DNA of 35,553 nt from Pseudomonas sp. MYb185 (GTDB taxonomy: Bacteria > Pseudomonadota > Gammaproteobacteria > Pseudomonadales > Pseudomonadaceae), in contig NZ_PCQD01000021.1 of the NCBI RefSeq assembly GCF_002979975.1, forward strand, positions 1 through 35,553, read 5' to 3'. The notes beneath the pieces were generated by a model. It worked only from the letters and a program-made list of their open reading frames with translations. It was not told the origin of the DNA and did no database searches. Both the position numbers and the translations under genes were made by a program. Below, in pieces: positions 15,529 to 24,380 of this stretch (positions within the stretch are counted from its first letter, which is position 1; each line of letters starts with the position of its first letter).

Positions 15529-16828
15529 AGCTCATTTGCCCCAGCTCACCGCCCTGCTGCCCGAACAGGGTGGTCAGGCGCGGGCGCAGATAATCCTGGA
15601 TCGCCTGCTCCGGCACCTGGTTGAGCAATTCGTTGATGAAACCGAAGCTGAGCATGCGCACCGCATCGGCTCGGGTCACCCCACGGCTCTGCAGGTAGAA
15701 CACCGAGGTCTCGTCCAGCTGGGCGATGGTTGCACCATGGGCGCAGCGCACATCATCAGCGTAGATTTCCAGTTCCGGCTTGGTGTTGATCTCAGCCGTC
15801 GGCGAGGTCAGCAGGTTGCGGTTACTGAGTTCGGCCAGGGTTTTCTGCGCGTGCGGGTGGATATGGATGCGCCCGTTGAACACGGCCTTGGCCGAGTCAC
15901 CGATGATGCCGCGGAACACTTCGTCGGTAGTGCAGTGCGGTACGCGGTGCTCGACGTTGGTGTGGTAGTCGATCAACTGCTTGTTGCGCGGCAGGTAGAC
16001 CCCATTGAGCCCCAGGTGCGCGCCTTCGCCACGGTGATTGACGTGATAGTCGATACGCTTCAGACGGCTGCCCTGGGCCAGGGTAAAGCCAAGGAAACGC
16101 GCATCGCGGTGCAGGTCCACATGCACGCCACCGACATGCAACAGGTCTTCCTGCTCCAGGTTGATGCGGTAATGCTGGATCTGCGCATTATTGCCGACAA
16201 TCACCTCGGTATGGCTGTTGACGAACAGGTTCTGCCGTTCGCTGCCGGAGACATAGTGTTCGATCAGTTCCGCCTGGCTGTTGTCCTCCAGCACCACCAG
16301 CACACGCTGGTTGCTCACCGCAGGCTGGGCCTCGGGCGTGGCTACGTTGAGGATGTAGACCGGCTTGTCCAGCTCCTGCCCGCGCGGCACATGCACCAGC
16401 ACGCCGTCCGCCGTCCAGGCATCACTCAGCGCACCGAACAGATGCAGCGACGTGTCGATCACCGAACCCAGGTGCTTGAGGATCAGTTCCTGCTGGGCAG
16501 CATCGGCTTCGGCAAAGCGCACCACGCCAGCGGGCAATTCGCTGGAGTGTTCAGGGCTGAAATGCCCGTTGACGAACACCAGCCGAGTGGCACCCAGCTC
16601 GATGGGATCGATCGCCTGCTGCCATGCGCAACTGTCGATGCTCGGCCAGCGGGCCGGGTTATCGTTCTGCAAGGCAATCAGCGGTGTGTACTTCCACAGC
16701 TCGGTCTTGCGGGTGGGCCAGGCAGCGGCTGACCAGACGTCAGTACCCCGCGCCCGCAATTCAGCCAGCCACTCGGGGCTGTGCTGCTCTGCGGCCAGCG
16801 TCAGGGCCTGTTGTTGAAAGTCGCTCAT
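15521..16828 (-). CDS. sufD: SufD scaffold subunit
   Basis: A 435-residue SufD, which pairs with SufB and two SufC in the cluster-building complex. The N-terminal helical region contains the family-typical SAAWPTRKTELWKYTPL. The C-terminal beta-helix contains GVYLPRNKQLIDYHTNVEHRVPHCTTDEVFRGI, FNGRIHIHPHAQKTLAE, LEIYADDVRCAHGATIAQLDE and the histidine in CAHGAT that is needed for iron entry in known SufD. It ends in overlap with sufS and starts three bases after sufC. Confidence 0.95.
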   Translation of the reverse strand: MSDFQQQALTLAAEQHSPEWLAELRARGTDVWSAAAWPTRKTELWKYTPLIALQNDNPARWPSIDSCAWQQAIDPIELGATRLVFVNGHFSPEHSSELPAGVVRFAEADAAQQELILKHLGSVIDTSLHLFGALSDAWTADGVLVHVPRGQELDKPVYILNVATPEAQPAVSNQRVLVVLEDNSQAELIEHYVSGSERQNLFVNSHTEVIVGNNAQIQHYRINLEQEDLLHVGGVHVDLHRDARFLGFTLAQGSRLKRIDYHVNHRGEGAHLGLNGVYLPRNKQLIDYHTNVEHRVPHCTTDEVFRGIIGDSAKAVFNGRIHIHPHAQKTLAELSNRNLLTSPTAEINTKPELEIYADDVRCAHGATIAQLDETSVFYLQSRGVTRADAVRMLSFGFINELLNQVPEQAIQDYLRPRLTTLFGQQGGELGQMSYD

Positions 16829-16831
16829 GCC

Positions 16832-17581
16832 TCAGCCTTCTCCGTTTTCCAGCCAGCTGTAACCCTTGGCTTCCAGTTCCAGCGCCAGGTCCTTGTCGCC
16901 GGACTTGACGATGCGTCCACCAGCCAGCACGTGCACGTAGTCCGGCACGATGTAGTCCAGCAGGCGCTGGTAATGGGTTACCACGATGAAGCTGCGTTTG
17001 CCGTCGCGCATGGAGTTGACCCCATCGGCGACCACCTGCAGGGCGTCGATATCCAGACCGGAGTCGGTTTCATCGAGGATGCACAGGTCAGGCTCGAGCA
17101 GCATCATCTGCATGATCTCGTTGCGCTTCTTCTCGCCACCGGAGAAGCCTTCGTTGACGCCACGCTTGAGGAAGCTGGCATCCAGGTCGACACGCTTGCT
17201 GGTTTCCCGCGCCAGTTTCATGAACTCGACCGCGGACAGTTCCGGCAGGCCAGCATGCTTGCGCTTGGCATCAACCGATACCTTGAGGAATTCCATGTTG
17301 CTCACACCGGGGATTTCCACCGGGTACTGGAAGGCCAGGAAGATGCCTTCACGGGCGCGCTCTTCGGTATCCAGTTCCAGCAGGTCCTGGCCCTTGAAGA
17401 TCACGCTACCGGCGGTTGCCTCATAGCCCGGCCGGCCGGCCAGCACGTTGCCCAGGGTACTCTTGCCCGACCCATTGGGGCCCATGATTGCATGGACTTC
17501 ACCCGGCTTGACCTCGATATCCAGCCCCTTGAGGATATCCTTCTCTTCAACTTTAGCGTGCAAACCTTTGATCGATAACAT
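16832..17581 (-). CDS. sufC: SufC ATPase
   Basis: A 249-residue ABC-type ATPase driving the conformational change of the SufBCD complex. It has Walker A GPNGSGKST (34-42), a signature FSGGEKKRNEIMQMMLLEPDLCILDETDSGLDIDAL containing the Walker B, and the H-loop VVTHYQRLLDYI. It is soluble, with no membrane segments. It lies between sufB and sufD in the canonical order. Confidence 0.97.
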   Translation of the reverse strand: MLSIKGLHAKVEEKDILKGLDIEVKPGEVHAIMGPNGSGKSTLGNVLAGRPGYEATAGSVIFKGQDLLELDTEERAREGIFLAFQYPVEIPGVSNMEFLKVSVDAKRKHAGLPELSAVEFMKLARETSKRVDLDASFLKRGVNEGFSGGEKKRNEIMQMMLLEPDLCILDETDSGLDIDALQVVADGVNSMRDGKRSFIVVTHYQRLLDYIVPDYVHVLAGGRIVKSGDKDLALELEAKGYSWLENGEG

Positions 17582-17632
17582 GTTTTATGCCTGATAACCT
17601 GTATGAAATTCGTCTCGTCAGCCTGTGGCGGG

Positions 17633-19069
<1,437 letters not shown>

Positions 19070-19129
19070 GGTATCACCTCAATCCTGCAGCCAGGATCGT
19101 CCCCATGGCTGCACTGTATGTCAGGCTGC

Positions 19130-19147
19130 AATACCTCTTCGGGTATT
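19130..19147 (-). other. Small hairpin between iscR and sufB
   Basis: AATACC and GGTATT form a 6-bp stem around a CGAAGA loop on the minus strand, in the 113-base iscR-sufB gap. It has no U tract. It could mark a processing or small-RNA target region, as the iscR-iscS gap does in E. coli, but the stem is short. Confidence 0.25.
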
Positions 19148-19182
19148 ACTCTAATTCGCGAGTCGCGCGGCCTGCGGCCACG

Positions 19183-19662
19183 TCAGATGATGCGTTCCAG
19201 ATTGACGACTTCCTGGCTGGAGCAGATTCCCCTGTCCTGTCGGGCGCGTACATGCTGGATATCTTCGCGGGAAACCAGGTCGGCGAGGGTTATGTCACCG
19301 AGGAAGTCACGCAGACGCGCACTCAGATCCGTCCACAGATAGTGCGTCAGACAGACATCCCCATGCTGACAGTCGCCCTTGCCCAGGCAACGGGTCGCGT
19401 CCATCGAGTCGTTAACCGCCTCAACGATCTGCGCCACATTGATAGCTGCCGGCCCACCGGCCAGGCGATAACCGCCACCCGGCCCGCGCACACTCTCAAC
19501 CAACTTGCTGCGGCGCAGCTTGGCGAACAGTTGCTCCAGATAGGACACCGATACGCCCTGGCGCAGCGATATGTCCGCCAGCGTGATGGGGCCCTGATCC
19601 TCGTGGAGGGCCAGGTCCAGCATTGCTGTAACCGCATAACGGCCTTTGGTGGTCAGACGCAT
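19183..19662 (-). CDS. iscR: IscR-type Rrf2 Fe-S-sensing transcription regulator
   Basis: A 159-residue Rrf2-family regulator. The start at 19662 ([19 protein letters not shown]) is chosen because it is the universal IscR N-terminus; a start 42 bases upstream adds non-conserved residues and overlaps the promoter. The winged helix contains [38 protein letters not shown]. The [2Fe-2S] ligands are all present at the E. coli positions: C92, C98, C104 and H107 in [19 protein letters not shown]. It should therefore be a true cluster sensor. It leads the SUF operon and has an IscR box over its own promoter, so holo-IscR probably represses the whole operon. Confidence 0.94.
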   Translation of the reverse strand: MRLTTKGRYAVTAMLDLALHEDQGPITLADISLRQGVSVSYLEQLFAKLRRSKLVESVRGPGGGYRLAGGPAAINVAQIVEAVNDSMDATRCLGKGDCQHGDVCLTHYLWTDLSARLRDFLGDITLADLVSREDIQHVRARQDRGICSSQEVVNLERII

Positions 19663-19695
19663 AACGATACCCGAGTCAGGTTTTCTCAGGCCCCA

Positions 19696-19724
19696 ACTAT
19701 GCAATATCCAACCATTTTAGTCAA
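19696..19724 (-). promoter_or_regulatory. Sigma70-like promoter of the iscR-suf operon
   Basis: On the minus strand, TTGACT (-35, at 19719-19724) and CATAGT (-10, at 19696-19701) are separated by exactly 17 bases, about 35 bases before the iscR start. The -35 element lies inside the IscR box. Confidence 0.75.
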
Positions 19725-19728
19725 CTAT
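19704..19728 (-). promoter_or_regulatory. Type 1 IscR-binding site
   Basis: The 25-base minus-strand sequence begins ATAGTTGACTAAAATGG and ends TTGGATAT. It matches 22 of 25 positions of the type 1 consensus ATASYYGAC(T)RWWWYAGTCRRSTAT as I recall it. It covers the -35 element and most of the spacer, the expected geometry for repression by [2Fe-2S]-IscR. Confidence 0.75.
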
Positions 19729-19805
19729 TAATCCCGCCTTCCGGGCTGGCGAGGGGGCATAGTATAAAGTCATTACCAAGGCGCTTGAAGTGCGAACGCG
19801 ACCAT

Positions 19806-19833
19806 GTTTTGCTTGATTGATTTCATGCAAAAC
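19806..19833. promoter_or_regulatory. Dyad upstream of the aldehyde dehydrogenase gene
   Basis: GTTTTGC and GCAAAAC are exact 7-base inverted repeats with a 14-base spacer, about 75 bases before the aldehyde dehydrogenase start and between two divergent transcription units. It could be an operator. The half-sites are short, so chance is possible. Confidence 0.3.
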
Positions 19834-19905
19834 AGCTGATACAGAGTCAAATAAAGTGTATCTTTCCAGCACTTTCAGTTTATGTCCCATCAGGAGTCAT
19901 GACCA

Positions 19906-21339
19906 ATGAGCCACGAAAAACAATTCTATATCAACGGCCAGTGGGTAGCGCCCAGCACAACGCAGACAGTCGATGTGATCAACCCGGCCACCGAAGAGGT
20001 GGTTGCTACCATCGCCATGGGCAGTGAACAGGACGTGAATGCCGCCGTCGCCGCTGCCCGCAAGGCGTTTGAAAGCTACTCCCAGACCAGCCGCGAAGAA
20101 CGCATCGCCCTGCTGGAGCGCATTCTGGAAATCTTCCAGCGCCGCAGTGACGAGTTCGCCCAGGCCATTTCCCTGGAAATGGGCGCGCCGGCCAAGCTGT
20201 CCAAATATGCCCAGGCCCCCTCGGGCACCGGCCATTTTGCCGCCGCTCTGAAAGCACTGAAGGAATTCGAATTCGAAGAGCGCATCGGCAATACCCTCGT
20301 GGTCAAGGAGCCGATCGGCGTCTGCGGTCTGATTACCCCCTGGAACTGGCCGATCAACCAGCTCGCCTGCAAGATCGCCCCTGCCCTGGCCACCGGCTGC
20401 ACCATGGTGCTGAAGCCATCGGAAGTCGCCCCGCTGTCGGCCCTGTTGCTGGCCGAAGTGCTGGACGAAGCCGGTGTCCCGGCCGGCGTATTCAACCTGA
20501 TCAATGGCGATGGTCCCACCGTTGGCTCGGCCATGTCGGCGCACCCGGATATCGACATGATGTCCTTCACCGGCTCGACCGGTGCCGGTCGCCAGGTCAT
20601 GAAGAACGGCGCAGACACCATCAAGCGCGTTGCGCTGGAGCTGGGCGGCAAGTCAGCCAACATCCTGCTGGATGATGTCGACTTTGGCAAAACCATCACC
20701 CATGGCGTGATGTCCTGCATGAACAACAGCGGCCAGTCCTGCAACGCTCCGACCCGCATGCTGGTACCCAATAGCCGTATGGATGAAGCCGCGGCCATCG
20801 CCAAGGCAGTCGCGGCCAAGGTCAAGACCGGTGCTCCCGACGGCGCAGACACCGTCATTGGACCGGTGGTATCCAAGGCCCAGTGGAGCAAGATTCAGGA
20901 CCTGATCGCCAAGGGTATCGAAGAAGGCGCCAAGCTGGTGGTCGGCGGTACCGGGCGCCCTGAGGGGCTGGACAAGGGCTATTACGTGCAGCCGACCATC
21001 TTCAGCCACGTCACCAACGAGATGACCATCGCCCGCGAGGAAATCTTCGGGCCGGTGCTGTCGATCATCGGTTACGAGAACGAAGAGGAAGCCATTCGCA
21101 TCGCCAACGACACCCGCTATGGACTGTCGGGCTATGTATCCTCAGGCGATCTGGACCGCGCACGCAACGTCGCTCGCCAGATCCGCACTGGCATGGTCCA
21201 CCTCAACGGCGCTCCGCTGGATAACAACGCACCCTTCGGTGGTTACAAGGAATCCGGTAACGGCCGCGAGTGGGGTCATTATGGTTTCGAGGACTTCCTC
21301 GAAGTGAAATCCATCTTCGGCTATTACGCAGCGAGCTGA
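19906..21339 (+). CDS. NAD(P)-dependent aldehyde dehydrogenase
   Basis: A 477-residue soluble aldehyde dehydrogenase oxidising an aldehyde to its acid. Family residues are all present: oxyanion-hole N147 in PWNWP, cofactor lysine K170 (LKPSE), FTGSTGAGRQ, general base E245 (VALELGGKS) and nucleophile C279 (NNSGQSCNAPTRM). EIFGPVLSII and the C-terminal GGYKESGNGREWG follow. AGGAG precedes the start. The gene stands alone between the divergent suf operon and the convergent leuA, so context does not name the substrate. The sequence resembles the broad-specificity group next to betaine and short-chain aldehyde dehydrogenases. Confidence 0.93.
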   Translation: MSHEKQFYINGQWVAPSTTQTVDVINPATEEVVATIAMGSEQDVNAAVAAARKAFESYSQTSREERIALLERILEIFQRRSDEFAQAISLEMGAPAKLSKYAQAPSGTGHFAAALKALKEFEFEERIGNTLVVKEPIGVCGLITPWNWPINQLACKIAPALATGCTMVLKPSEVAPLSALLLAEVLDEAGVPAGVFNLINGDGPTVGSAMSAHPDIDMMSFTGSTGAGRQVMKNGADTIKRVALELGGKSANILLDDVDFGKTITHGVMSCMNNSGQSCNAPTRMLVPNSRMDEAAAIAKAVAAKVKTGAPDGADTVIGPVVSKAQWSKIQDLIAKGIEEGAKLVVGGTGRPEGLDKGYYVQPTIFSHVTNEMTIAREEIFGPVLSIIGYENEEEAIRIANDTRYGLSGYVSSGDLDRARNVARQIRTGMVHLNGAPLDNNAPFGGYKESGNGREWGHYGFEDFLEVKSIFGYYAAS

Positions 21340-21362
21340 TCCTTCTGCCGGTTCCACTTCGG

Positions 21363-21392
21363 GTTGTCGAGCCCTCATTCGGGCTCGACAAC
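21363..21392. terminator. Bidirectional palindrome between aldehyde dehydrogenase and leuA
   Basis: GTTGTCGAGCCC and GGGCTCGACAAC are exact 12-base reverse complements around a six-base loop, lying between two convergent stop codons. The stem is strong, but neither side has a U run. It is probably a shared terminator or transcript-end barrier. Confidence 0.65.
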
Positions 21393-21399
21393 GGCCGGC

Positions 21400-23076
21400 T
21401 CAGCTATCCACCTTCCCTGCTGCCGAAAGTCTGGTAGCGGCACTCAGCACCGCGAGAATCGATGCGGTGATGATGTTCGGATGCCTTCCCACACCGAATC
21501 GGGAGCCTGGCACTCCCGGCCAGGCCGCTTCCACGATGGCCAAGGCCGTGGCATTGGTTCCTGCGTTCAGACTGCGCTCCTCGTAACTGTCGATACGCAG
21601 CGGCAGGTCCAGCGCTGCCACCGTTGCGGCAATCGGCCCATTACCGACACCCCGACAGGTCTTCACCGAGCCATCGACACCGATCAACTCCAACTCCAGG
21701 CCTTGTCCTTCCGGATGCTCGAACAAGCGATGGGTACGATAGATGAAACCCGCATGGGTACTGGGTGGCGCGAGATAGGTGCGCTCGAACAGCTCCCAGA
21801 TCTGCTCGCTGCTCAACTCGGTTTCGCAGTCGTCGGCCAGAGCCTGAACGATTGAGCTGAACTCCACCTGCATTCGCCGTGGCATGACAACGCCGTAATC
21901 ACGCTGCAGCAAAAAGGCAATACCACCCTTACCCGACTGGCTGTTGACCCGCACGATGCTGTCGTAGGTGCGCCCCAAGTCCAATGGATCTATGGGCAGA
22001 TAGGGTACGCGCCAGGGCGCATCCGATCGCTGCGCGGTGAGGCCCTTGGCAATGGCATCCTGGTGTGAGCCAGAGAAAGCGGTGAATACCAGATCGCCAA
22101 CATAAGGGTGGCGCGGATGGATAGGCAAGGCTGTGCAGTCCTCCGCCACGCGCGCAACTGCGGTAATGTCCGAGAAATCCAGTCCAGGGGCGATACCTTG
22201 CGTGTACAGATTGAGCGCCAGTGTCACCACATCCAGATTACCGCTACGCTCGCCATTGCCGAAAAGACACCCCTCGACTCGCTGTGCGCCTGCCAGCAGC
22301 GCCTGCTCAGCGCAGGCCACGCCCGTACCGCGATCATTGTGCGGATGCACTGACAGCACGATATGTTCGCGCCGCTCCAGCCGCCGATCCATCCATTCGA
22401 TCTGATCAGCGAAGACATTGGGGGTAGAGACTTCCACAGTGGTTGGCAGGTTGATAATCATGGAGCGCTGTGGCCCCGGATCCCAGGCTCGGATGGCGGC
22501 ATTGCAGACCGCTAATGAAACCTCCAGTTCGGCCATGCAGAAAGTCTCCGGCGAGTACTGGAGTACCCATTGCGTTTGTGGGTGCGCCGCAGTAAGACGC
22601 CTGAACAACGCGATATGCTGTTCGACCATCTCGATGATCTGCGGTACGCCCATGCCGAACACTATCTCACGCCAAGCTGGGGCAATGGCGTTGTAAAAAT
22701 GCACTATTACGCGCCGGGCGCCCGCCACGCTGCGTACGGTCGCCTCGATCAGGTCTGCTCGCAGTTGGGTGATCACCATAGGGGTGACGTCCTCCGGGAT
22801 AAGGTCGGCATCGATGAGGTGACGCACGATTTCGAAGTCAGTACGCGAGGCCGAGGGAAATCCGACTTCTATCTCCTTGAAACCGATCCGCACCAGTTCC
22901 TGGAACAGGCGCAACTTGCGCTCACGGCTCATCGGTTCGAACAGCGCCTGGTTGCCATCGCGCAGATCGGTCGATAACCAGATGGGTGCGACGTTCAACG
23001 TGCGGGAAGGCCACTGACGATCAGGAAGGTCGATGGCGGGAAAAGGATGATATTTTCGGGAAGGATCAGTCAGCAT
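21400..23076 (-). CDS. leuA: 2-isopropylmalate synthase
   Basis: A 558-residue LeuA of the long (yeast/actinobacterial/Pseudomonas) type, which condenses acetyl-CoA with 2-oxoisovalerate in the first committed step of leucine synthesis. The HMGL-like barrel carries WLSTDLRDGNQALFEPMS (metal aspartate), GFKEIEVGFPSAS, YSPETFCMAELE and SVHPHNDRGTGVACAEQALLAGAQRVEGCLFGNGERSGN. The C-terminal leucine-binding regulatory domain (about 430-550) contains GVGNGPIAA and LNAGTNATALAIVEA, so leucine feedback inhibition is expected. The start follows GAGAGAGG at six bases. A leader with a leucine-rich peptide lies upstream. Confidence 0.95.
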   Translation of the reverse strand: MLTDPSRKYHPFPAIDLPDRQWPSRTLNVAPIWLSTDLRDGNQALFEPMSRERKLRLFQELVRIGFKEIEVGFPSASRTDFEIVRHLIDADLIPEDVTPMVITQLRADLIEATVRSVAGARRVIVHFYNAIAPAWREIVFGMGVPQIIEMVEQHIALFRRLTAAHPQTQWVLQYSPETFCMAELEVSLAVCNAAIRAWDPGPQRSMIINLPTTVEVSTPNVFADQIEWMDRRLERREHIVLSVHPHNDRGTGVACAEQALLAGAQRVEGCLFGNGERSGNLDVVTLALNLYTQGIAPGLDFSDITAVARVAEDCTALPIHPRHPYVGDLVFTAFSGSHQDAIAKGLTAQRSDAPWRVPYLPIDPLDLGRTYDSIVRVNSQSGKGGIAFLLQRDYGVVMPRRMQVEFSSIVQALADDCETELSSEQIWELFERTYLAPPSTHAGFIYRTHRLFEHPEGQGLELELIGVDGSVKTCRGVGNGPIAATVAALDLPLRIDSYEERSLNAGTNATALAIVEAAWPGVPGSRFGVGRHPNIITASILAVLSAATRLSAAGKVDS

Positions 23077-23104
23077 GTAAAACCTCTCTCAGGAAGTGAT
23101 GACG

Positions 23105-23205
23105 CCTGACTCTCCTGGCTTAAGGAAAGCTGACGAGCCGGGGTCAGGGAGAGTCAGGTATTACCACGCAAACAAGGCGTACCGACCCCGGCTGGAAGCC
23201 AGGGG
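23105..23205 (-). promoter_or_regulatory. leuA attenuator: mutually exclusive RNA helices
   Basis: Reading the minus-strand transcript, segment 1 (23205-23197) can pair with segment 2 (23193-23186) as CCCCTGGCT/AGCCGGGG with one bulge. Segment 2 (23193-23184, AGCCGGGGTC) is instead the exact complement of segment 3 (23145-23136, GACCCCGGCT). An 11-bp helix joins 23158-23148 (CCTGACTCTCC) to 23115-23105 (GGAGAGTCAGG). The 2:3 helix traps the first arm of that long helix, so the two exclude one another. A ribosome paused on the leader's leucine codons would cover segment 1 and favour 2:3. No U run follows the long helix, so whether it stops transcription or acts on translation of leuA is open. 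Confidence 0.7.
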
Positions 23206-23238
23206 TAGTAGCAGAAACGGAAGATGAGGAAGGAACAT
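23161..23238 (-). CDS. leuL: Leucine-rich leader peptide of leuA (attenuator peptide)
   Basis: A 25-codon reading frame 84 bases before leuA encodes MFLPHLPFLLLPLASSRG followed by RYALFAW and TAA. Seven of 25 residues are leucine, including a CTG-CTA-CTA run followed by CCC-CTG. AAGG precedes the ATG by about seven bases, and a TATAGT-like -10 (23267-23272) lies about 30 bases further upstream. The leucine run sits directly over the first segment of the alternative RNA helices, the arrangement of ribosome-mediated attenuators of branched-chain amino-acid operons. The peptide itself is expected to have no function beyond sensing charged leucyl-tRNA. Confidence 0.8.
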   Translation of the reverse strand: MFLPHLPFLLLPLASSRGRYALFAW

Positions 23239-23266
23239 ATAGGGCCTTGATTGCAGGTTGGCCCTT

Positions 23267-23272
23267 ACTATA
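23267..23272 (-). promoter_or_regulatory. Candidate -10 element for the leuL-leuA transcript
   Basis: TATAGT on the minus strand lies 28 bases before the leader peptide start, in the divergent leuA/AraC gap. No convincing -35 hexamer at standard spacing is visible, so activation by a regulator, possibly the divergent AraC protein, is conceivable. Confidence 0.4.
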
Positions 23273-23345
23273 GGGTGGGCCGGCAAAGTCTATCTACATA
23301 AAAAAAGACACTTTCTTTATTGTTTTGGACAGAGGCGTACACTAT

Positions 23346-24167
23346 ATGGAATTTCCATCTCCGCCAGGTGCCCCCCTTACCTTCGCCCCGGCAGTGGCAA
23401 ATCCTCTGGAACGCCCGGTGATCGGCGTTGCCATGCACTATTCGGCGGGGCATATCGTACCGCCACATCAGCATCCGAGGGGCCACCTGATTTATGCTGA
23501 CCGCGGTCTGCTCCGCGTCGAAGCCGATACCGGCCAATGGCTGGTCCCGCCCACCGCTGCTGTCTGGCTGCGTCCCGGGGTCCGGCATCGATTGGTGGTG
23601 CCAGTCGACCTACAGGCCCATGGCATCTATTTGCGCAAGGATATGTGCATGGGCCTGCCCGAAACAGACCGCGTCATGCCTGTATCGGGATTGCTCAAGG
23701 AGCTCATACTCTCCCTCACTGCACTGGGTAGGCAAGCTCCTGTTTCGCGCCGCGCCGACTTGCTCGGTCAATTGTTGGTCGAGGAGCTGCGCGCACCGCC
23801 TAGCCTACCCTTTCATCTGCCCTGGCCTGCCGAAACGGAGATACGCGAAGTCTGTCAGACATTGGTCCGCAACCCATCTCATCCCGCTACTGCCGATGAC
23901 TGGGCCAGCATCCTGGCCGTCAGCAGCAAGACTTTCCATCGGCGCTTTCTGAAAAACACCGGCCTGCCATTCGGCAAGTGGCGTCAGCATCTGCGCTTGA
24001 TGACATCCTTCACCCTGCTGATGCAGGGGATGCCTATCACTCAGGTCGCACTGAACAGCGGTTATGATAGTCACAGCGCCTATGCGACGGCCTTCAGAAA
24101 GCAGTTTGGACAGTCACCTTCGGAGTTTGCAGGTTCTGTCGAGAAAAGTAGCCGCTTGACCAAATAG
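23346..24167 (+). CDS. AraC-family transcription regulator with cupin sensor
   Basis: A 273-residue regulator. The N-terminal cupin (about 20-110) carries HYSAGHIVPPHQHPRGHLIYADRGLLRVEADTGQWLVPPTAAVWLRPGVRH, which is typical of the NimR/YeaM subgroup. The C-terminal AraC DNA-binding domain has a double helix-turn-helix: TADDWASILAVSSKTFHRRFLKNTG and PITQVALNSGYDSHSAYATAFRKQFGQSPSEF. The ATG at 23346 is taken; a TTG 21 bases upstream in frame is possible. It is divergent from leuA, with about 100 bases to the leader peptide. Members of this subgroup often control a neighbouring efflux gene, but none is adjacent here, so the target is unknown. Confidence 0.9.
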   Translation: MEFPSPPGAPLTFAPAVANPLERPVIGVAMHYSAGHIVPPHQHPRGHLIYADRGLLRVEADTGQWLVPPTAAVWLRPGVRHRLVVPVDLQAHGIYLRKDMCMGLPETDRVMPVSGLLKELILSLTALGRQAPVSRRADLLGQLLVEELRAPPSLPFHLPWPAETEIREVCQTLVRNPSHPATADDWASILAVSSKTFHRRFLKNTGLPFGKWRQHLRLMTSFTLLMQGMPITQVALNSGYDSHSAYATAFRKQFGQSPSEFAGSVEKSSRLTK

Positions 24168-24380
24168 ACATCCAACAGAATGGCGAAAAACAAAAGGACG
24201 TTTCGCGCGGACGAAGCCTCTGCCCAACTCAGCTCCGCCCAGCGGAAACAGCGGTGTTCGGGCCTGCCTGGATCTTTCGCCCCTCTCAGCAGAGGACGGT
24301 CTCCGGCTCATCATTCGCGGAGTTTGCTAGTCTGAACTTGACGCATCGTTATCGGATGCATGACCAAGGGTGGATTGGGT
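24168..24380. other. Intergenic region between AraC regulator and AsmA-family gene
   Basis: I see no coding sequence, no strong hairpin and no recognisable operator here. A TTGCTAG/TTGACG-rich stretch at about 24325-24350 may hold the promoter of the AsmA-family gene. Confidence 0.5.

Noticed and set aside
13795..15624. Plus-strand 609-codon frame opposite sufT-sufA-sufS
   Set aside because: It is a shadow of GC-rich genes with clear motifs on the minus strand. Its product has no domain and is a mixture of His/Gly/Ala-rich sequence typical of antisense frames.
23105..23158. Canonical rho-independent terminator in the leuA leader
   Set aside because: The 11-bp stem is exact, but it is followed by CGTCATCACTTCC rather than a U run, and its loop is over 30 bases. 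I kept it only as part of a switch of uncertain mechanism.
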